Both the position numbers and the translations under genes were made by a program. Shown here piece after piece: positions 60,233 through 64,000 of a DNA stretch of 64,000 bases (positions within the stretch are counted from its first letter, which is position 1; each line of letters opens with the position of its first letter). A model generated the notes under the pieces. That model made no database searches, had not been told where the DNA came from, and saw nothing but the letters and a program-made list of their open reading frames with translations. Source of the stretch: Eubacteriaceae bacterium UBA6119 (GTDB lineage: Bacteria > Bacillota > Clostridia > Eubacteriales > UBA1433); NCBI GenBank assembly GCA_002423395.1, contig DIVZ01000002.1, forward strand, positions 1-64,000, in the 5' to 3' direction.

Positions 60233-60353
60233 AAGGAATTATTATGGAAGAATTAAAATGCCTCTCATGCGGCGGAAAAGTTGATATTAATGAAGAACTT
60301 ATGATAGGCGTATGCGAGTACTGCGGTACAGAGCAGGCATTGCCTGAGGGTGT
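60233..60353 (+). repeat. Direct repeat copy B (5' end of zinc-ribbon gene 2)
   Basis: The second copy of the 5' repeat, 611 bases after copy A. Downstream of it the two genes share only weak similarity in the linker. Confidence 0.85.
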
Positions 60354-61350
60354 TGTCCAAAGTATTAAAAAGAAGAAAAAAGAACTGCAAGACAAAATTG
60401 ATGCCGAAAAACGAGATATAATTAAGAGGAAATTTATAAAGGTTATGAAAATCATAATCCCTTCACTTGCTGTATTAATTGCTTTTATAATTATTTTGTT
60501 CACATTAATTTTACCGAGCATAAAATATAACAATGCTGTAGATTTAATGGAAAATAATAATTACATAAATGCAGCAGAGAGATTCAAAGTCCTTAATCAT
60601 TTTAAAGACAGCGCTTCAAAATGGCAAGAATGTGAATATAAACAAGCGAATATATATTTAACTGAAGAAAAGTATCGCGAAGCAGTACTGTTGCTCGAAA
60701 AAATTGGCAGTTATAAAGACAGTGGAAAATTGATTAAACAATATAAATTTTATAAATTAAAAATCGGTGAGTTAATTAATTTTGGTGTATATGAACAAGA
60801 TAATGCAATTTATAACGGTTCTGAATCTATATCATGGCGTGTCTTGGCAATTGAGGAATCAAAAGTATTGCTGTTATCAGAAAAATGTCTTGATTGTGTT
60901 AAATTTGATTATTATAATTCGCAATGGGAATTGAGCGATTTACGAAAATGGCTAAATGCTAACTTTATAAATACGGCATTTACTTCGGAAGAGAAATCAA
61001 AAATAGTATCAGTTACTTTAAAGAATGAAGATAGTAAAACGTTTGGATATTATTCTAATTATAGTAAAGATGATACTATTGATAAAATCTTTTTACTAAG
61101 TGAAAATGAATTTTTATATTACTCAAAAGCTCTTAATTTGTCTGCTAAACCTACAGCATACGCAATATCTAAAGGCGCATCCGTCAACCTTGATAAAGGA
61201 ACTTGTTACTGGTGGTTACGCACTGCTCATGTATATAAAGCAGAAATTATTGCTGTCCTGCCTACAAATGAGATATTACCTTTTGATGCTAATGTAAAAT
61301 ATATTGGCGTCCGCCCCGCTATATGGATAAAGCTTGATACTCCGCAGTAA
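60244..61350 (+). CDS. Zinc-ribbon membrane protein with DUF6273 domain
   Basis: A 368-residue protein. The zinc ribbon (residues about 6-29) is nearly identical to that of the upstream gene. A coiled linker, one transmembrane segment (about 78-98) and a helical TPR-like stretch (about 100-160) follow. The C-terminal domain fits DUF6273 (ISWRVLAIEESKVLLLSEKCL, LRKWLNANF, WWLRTA, VGVRPAIWI-like end). DUF6273 is common on clostridial surface proteins and distantly recalls C-type-lectin-like folds. A terminator follows. Confidence 0.82.
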   Translation: MEELKCLSCGGKVDINEELMIGVCEYCGTEQALPEGVVQSIKKKKKELQDKIDAEKRDIIKRKFIKVMKIIIPSLAVLIAFIIILFTLILPSIKYNNAVDLMENNNYINAAERFKVLNHFKDSASKWQECEYKQANIYLTEEKYREAVLLLEKIGSYKDSGKLIKQYKFYKLKIGELINFGVYEQDNAIYNGSESISWRVLAIEESKVLLLSEKCLDCVKFDYYNSQWELSDLRKWLNANFINTAFTSEEKSKIVSVTLKNEDSKTFGYYSNYSKDDTIDKIFLLSENEFLYYSKALNLSAKPTAYAISKGASVNLDKGTCYWWLRTAHVYKAEIIAVLPTNEILPFDANVKYIGVRPAIWIKLDTPQ

Positions 61351-61378
61351 TATTTTCATAGATTACTCGTTAACCACC

Positions 61379-61407
61379 AAATACAGCTTAAAAAGCTGTA
61401 TTTTTTA
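61379..61407 (+). terminator. Terminator after the zinc-ribbon pair
   Basis: A 10-bp stem AATACAGCTT/AAGCTGTATT with an AAA loop, then a T-run. Confidence 0.9.
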
Positions 61408-61495
61408 TTTACCGCAATCATTTTATATAAAAAAGTAATAAAAATAAATTAACAAAATATATATTAGTGAAATTAAAATTTTGGGAGTGATTAAA

Positions 61496-62026
61496 TTGGC
61501 AAAAGTGAGGTTCTGCAAATCTTGCAATAATGTGCTTGTAGGAAATGAAAAAACATGCTCAAAATGCGGCAGAAAAATAAGCCGTCCTTTTTATAAAAAA
61601 TGGTGGATATACGCCTGCGTTGTAATTGTGGCATGCGCCGCTGTTATGTTATCCTTCCCTGATTTAGCCCTTAATACAATAGCCGATAAATTTGATAACA
61701 AAACTAAAGTTGATAAAGTTGAAGAATCAGCTATTGTGCAGGTATTCAATAAAAACAAATTCGAACTTATAGGAGATATCACCACGCATAACGACGGAAG
61801 CTGCTATTACATAAACGGCATAATAAAAAACAATTCATCAAAGATGTGCCCTTTCGTTCAAATCTCATTTAACTTATACGATAAAGACGGCAATCAAATA
61901 GGTGTAGCCTTTGCCTGCATAAATAATTTTGAATCCGGTGGAACGTGGAAATTCACCGCTCAGGGCTATGTGCCGAATATAAGAGATATTAAATCATATA
62001 AATTCGTCGCGGTGGATGTGTACTGA
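61496..62026 (+). CDS. Zinc-ribbon membrane protein with FxLYD-like domain
   Basis: A 176-residue protein starting at TTG, set by GGGAGTGA five bases upstream. A zinc ribbon (CKSC and CSKCG, about residues 6-25) precedes one transmembrane segment (about 35-55) and an external domain resembling the FxLYD family (ISFNLYDKDGNQIG, with a preceding N-rich strand). It has the same overall plan as the two preceding genes but a different ribbon sequence. Function is unknown. Confidence 0.8.
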   Translation: MAKVRFCKSCNNVLVGNEKTCSKCGRKISRPFYKKWWIYACVVIVACAAVMLSFPDLALNTIADKFDNKTKVDKVEESAIVQVFNKNKFELIGDITTHNDGSCYYINGIIKNNSSKMCPFVQISFNLYDKDGNQIGVAFACINNFESGGTWKFTAQGYVPNIRDIKSYKFVAVDVY

Positions 62027-62065
62027 TGTAAGTTTTACATAAGGGAATAAAGTTGAGCTATAGAA

Positions 62066-62096
62066 AACAAAAAAACAGCTTTAACAGCTGTTTTTT
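62066..62096. terminator. Bidirectional terminator
   Basis: An AT-extended stem CAGCT/AGCTG (62076-62080 with 62086-62090) with A- and T-runs on both sides, serving the convergent genes. Confidence 0.85.
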
Positions 62097-62125
62097 ATGT
62101 TTAATTTATATATAGAAAGATCGCT

Positions 62126-64000
62126 CTATAAGGAATCTGCAGGCGCAGCCGATACAATCTCCGAGTAACCGCCGTATACTTTAGTCGTGCCTACTAACCG
62201 ATAGGCAGCTACTTTATAGTAATACGTTATGCCTGTTACTAAACTTGTATTCGTATAGCTTACGGTTTTTACACCAGAAACAGTCGCAATTGAAGGGTAC
62301 GTTCCGTTAGCCGCTAATCGGTATACTGTGTATCCGCTAGCTCCGGGCACCTCATTCCACGTTATTGTTATGCTGACAGATGACGCGCTTTGCGACAATG
62401 CCCCTGTGGGTGCCGCGGGAATTACTTTAGCGTATTTTACAGCCGAGTACGCGCTGTATGTCGTTACTGTTCCTTCAGTTCTGTACGCAAGCACTTTATA
62501 GTAGTAATAGTTTCCTGCAGCAAGTCCTGTGTTTATATACGAATTGCTTCCGTCTGTTATCGTTTTTATAAGAGCGTATGTTCCTTTGCTTGATGTTGCG
62601 CGGTATATTCTGTAGCCCGTTGCTCCCGCCACTTCATCCCAACTTATATTAAGGCTGTTATAAGAGTCTGCGCTTATTGTTACTATTGGCGTTGTGGGTA
62701 TTACCTTTAAACCCGCCACTGTACTATAATCGCCGTATACGACAGGGATGCCGTCTATTATTGCTCTGACTTTATAGTAATACGTTTTGCCTGTTGTGAG
62801 GTCGTTATCCGTGTAACTTGGGCTGTCTGTTGTATTTATCGGCGCAAAGCCGCTTGTGCTATATAAACTTCTGCTTATTTCATACCCCGTTGCTCCGTCG
62901 ACTGCATTCCAACTTATATTTAAGCTGTTATATGAATTAAGCGTTGCTTTTATATTAGTCGGAGATGTAGGAAGGGGTATTGATGATGCTACCGCACTGA
63001 AACTTCCGTATACCTTTATTCCGCTCATTGTTCTGTATGCTCTTACTTTATAGTAGTATATCTGGTTTGTCGTAAGCGCTGTATGGGTATATGTTCTTAT
63101 TGCGCCCGTATCTGAAAGCAAGTCTTCATCCGTTCCCGCTTCATTAGTTTGATAAATTTCATATCCGCTTGCGCCGCTTACAGCCGACCAATTAATAATA
63201 TTACTTGTATAAGAAGCGTTATCCGCCGCAGGAAGAGGTTTTGATGGTATGGGCATTGTAAATGTTACTGTCGCGAACGCGCTGTATATCTTTTTTCTGT
63301 ATACAGTCCTGTAAGCTCTGACTTTATAATAGTAATTTTTTCCTGTTACTAAAGAGCCGTGTACATAATACTTTCCTGTTGTGGCTTTTAAGAGTTTATA
63401 AGTTCCGTTCTGGCTTGTGGAGTAGTACAACTCATATCCGCTTGCTCCCGAAACTGCTCCCCAGCTTACTTTTATGCTGTTATAGCTGTATGAAGCGGCT
63501 GAAGAGGTTGTTGGAGTTGAAGGTATAGGCTTTGCGTATTTAATTGATGAATAAGCGCTGTAAGTAGTTGTTCTACCATTTGTTTTGTAAGCAATTACTT
63601 TATAATAGTAATACCTGCCCGTAGTTAAACTTGTATTTTTGTAATATGTATATTTTGTCGTTGCTATGAGTGAATATCTGCCCTTGCTTGATGTAGCGCG
63701 GTAAACCTTATAACCGGTAGCGCCGTTAACTGCATTCCAGCTTACTTTTACGGTATTATAATTATATGAAGCGGCAGTTACAGCAGGTGTTAATAGAGCA
63801 GTTTTCGCGTATTTTACCGAGCAGTAAGGACCGTATGTAACTGTATTTCCCGCATCGCAAACCGCCCTTATTTTATAGTAATAATATTTTCCTATAGCTA
63901 GAGGCGTATCTGTATAACTTAAAGAATCGGTAGTATAAATTTTAGAATATACCCCGGCGCTTGAAGCGGCTCGGTATATTTCATAACCGTTTGCGCCTTC
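62126..64000 (-). CDS. Fibronectin type III repeat protein, partial (5' end beyond window)
   Basis: The C-terminal 624 residues of a larger protein; the frame stays open to the window edge. It consists of six complete and one truncated fibronectin-III-like repeats of 90-94 residues. Each has a core of ISWxxVxGATGYxIYR, then a YYYKVRAY strand and a linker ending near P(T/S)xP. The protein ends a few residues after the last repeat, with no sortase signal or membrane anchor, so anchoring must be N-terminal or it is secreted. A start codon within the window (TTG at 63430) is internal, as the repeats continue upstream of it. Confidence 0.9.
   Translation of the reverse strand, partial: EGANGYEIYRAASSAGVYSKIYTTDSLSYTDTPLAIGKYYYYKIRAVCDAGNTVTYGPYCSVKYAKTALLTPAVTAASYNYNTVKVSWNAVNGATGYKVYRATSSKGRYSLIATTKYTYYKNTSLTTGRYYYYKVIAYKTNGRTTTYSAYSSIKYAKPIPSTPTTSSAASYSYNSIKVSWGAVSGASGYELYYSTSQNGTYKLLKATTGKYYVHGSLVTGKNYYYKVRAYRTVYRKKIYSAFATVTFTMPIPSKPLPAADNASYTSNIINWSAVSGASGYEIYQTNEAGTDEDLLSDTGAIRTYTHTALTTNQIYYYKVRAYRTMSGIKVYGSFSAVASSIPLPTSPTNIKATLNSYNSLNISWNAVDGATGYEISRSLYSTSGFAPINTTDSPSYTDNDLTTGKTYYYKVRAIIDGIPVVYGDYSTVAGLKVIPTTPIVTISADSYNSLNISWDEVAGATGYRIYRATSSKGTYALIKTITDGSNSYINTGLAAGNYYYYKVLAYRTEGTVTTYSAYSAVKYAKVIPAAPTGALSQSASSVSITITWNEVPGASGYTVYRLAANGTYPSIATVSGVKTVSYTNTSLVTGITYYYKVAAYRLVGTTKVYGGYSEIVSAAPADSL

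Noticed and set aside
63428..63430. TTG at 63430 as the start of the Fn3 protein
   Set aside because: The frame continues upstream without a stop to the window edge and encodes further repeats of the same type, so this codon is internal.

Overview
The window looks like a chromosomal segment of a low-GC, strictly anaerobic, spore-forming Firmicute of the class Clostridia. Six alpha/beta-type small acid-soluble spore proteins (SASPs) point to endospores. A ferredoxin-dependent 2-oxoacid oxidoreductase and a desulfoferrodoxin point to anaerobic life. The housekeeping gene orders (miaB-mutS-mutL-miaA; prmA-rsmE-mtaB-xseA-xseB-ispA-tlyA-nadK-argR-recN; alaS-ireB; lysA-scpA-scpB) are those of Clostridia. 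There is no CRISPR array, rRNA operon, insertion sequence or clear prophage.

Layout: 0.5-4 kb is a four-gene operon (RbsD/FucU-like mutarotase, methylthioribose kinase, class II aldolase, MtnA-like isomerase) that looks like a DHAP-shunt route for salvaging 5-methylthioribose or 5-deoxyribose. Convergent tRNA-Trp and tRNA-Lys genes follow, then a Xer-type recombinase and a divergent YneA-like/lexA pair with three LexA-box-like sites (4.4-7 kb). From 16 to 7 kb, on the minus strand, are tRNA-modification and mismatch-repair genes (miaB, mutS, mutL, miaA) and a methionine gamma-lyase family gene. 16-17.7 kb is the SASP cluster, facing a MerR/coiled-coil gene. 18.4-21.3 kb holds an Asp23 family gene, nusB, two Hsp20 genes and two envelope proteins.

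21.3-38.5 kb is mostly minus strand: mutS2, an M16C protease, rarA, threonine aldolase, azlCD, lysA/M50/scpA/scpB and the 2-oxoacid:ferredoxin oxidoreductase operon. The last of these has a good promoter and a Rex-like operator. 38.7-49.7 kb carries a MurJ-like flippase and the ten-gene prmA-to-recN operon. 50-53 kb is ireB and alaS; alaS has a leader with a candidate transcription attenuator. 53.3-64 kb is more accessory: small membrane proteins, an amidase, two dihydroxy-acid dehydratase paralogues with separate promoters, desulfoferrodoxin, three zinc-ribbon/transmembrane proteins (two with an almost identical 5' end) and the 3' part of a large fibronectin-III repeat protein that runs off the window.

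Most promising for follow-up: the mutarotase-linked thio/deoxyribose operon, the alaS leader, and the SASP cluster, which has an unusual protease-site region and a shared promoter-like motif. All family assignments are from reading the sequence; no database search was possible.
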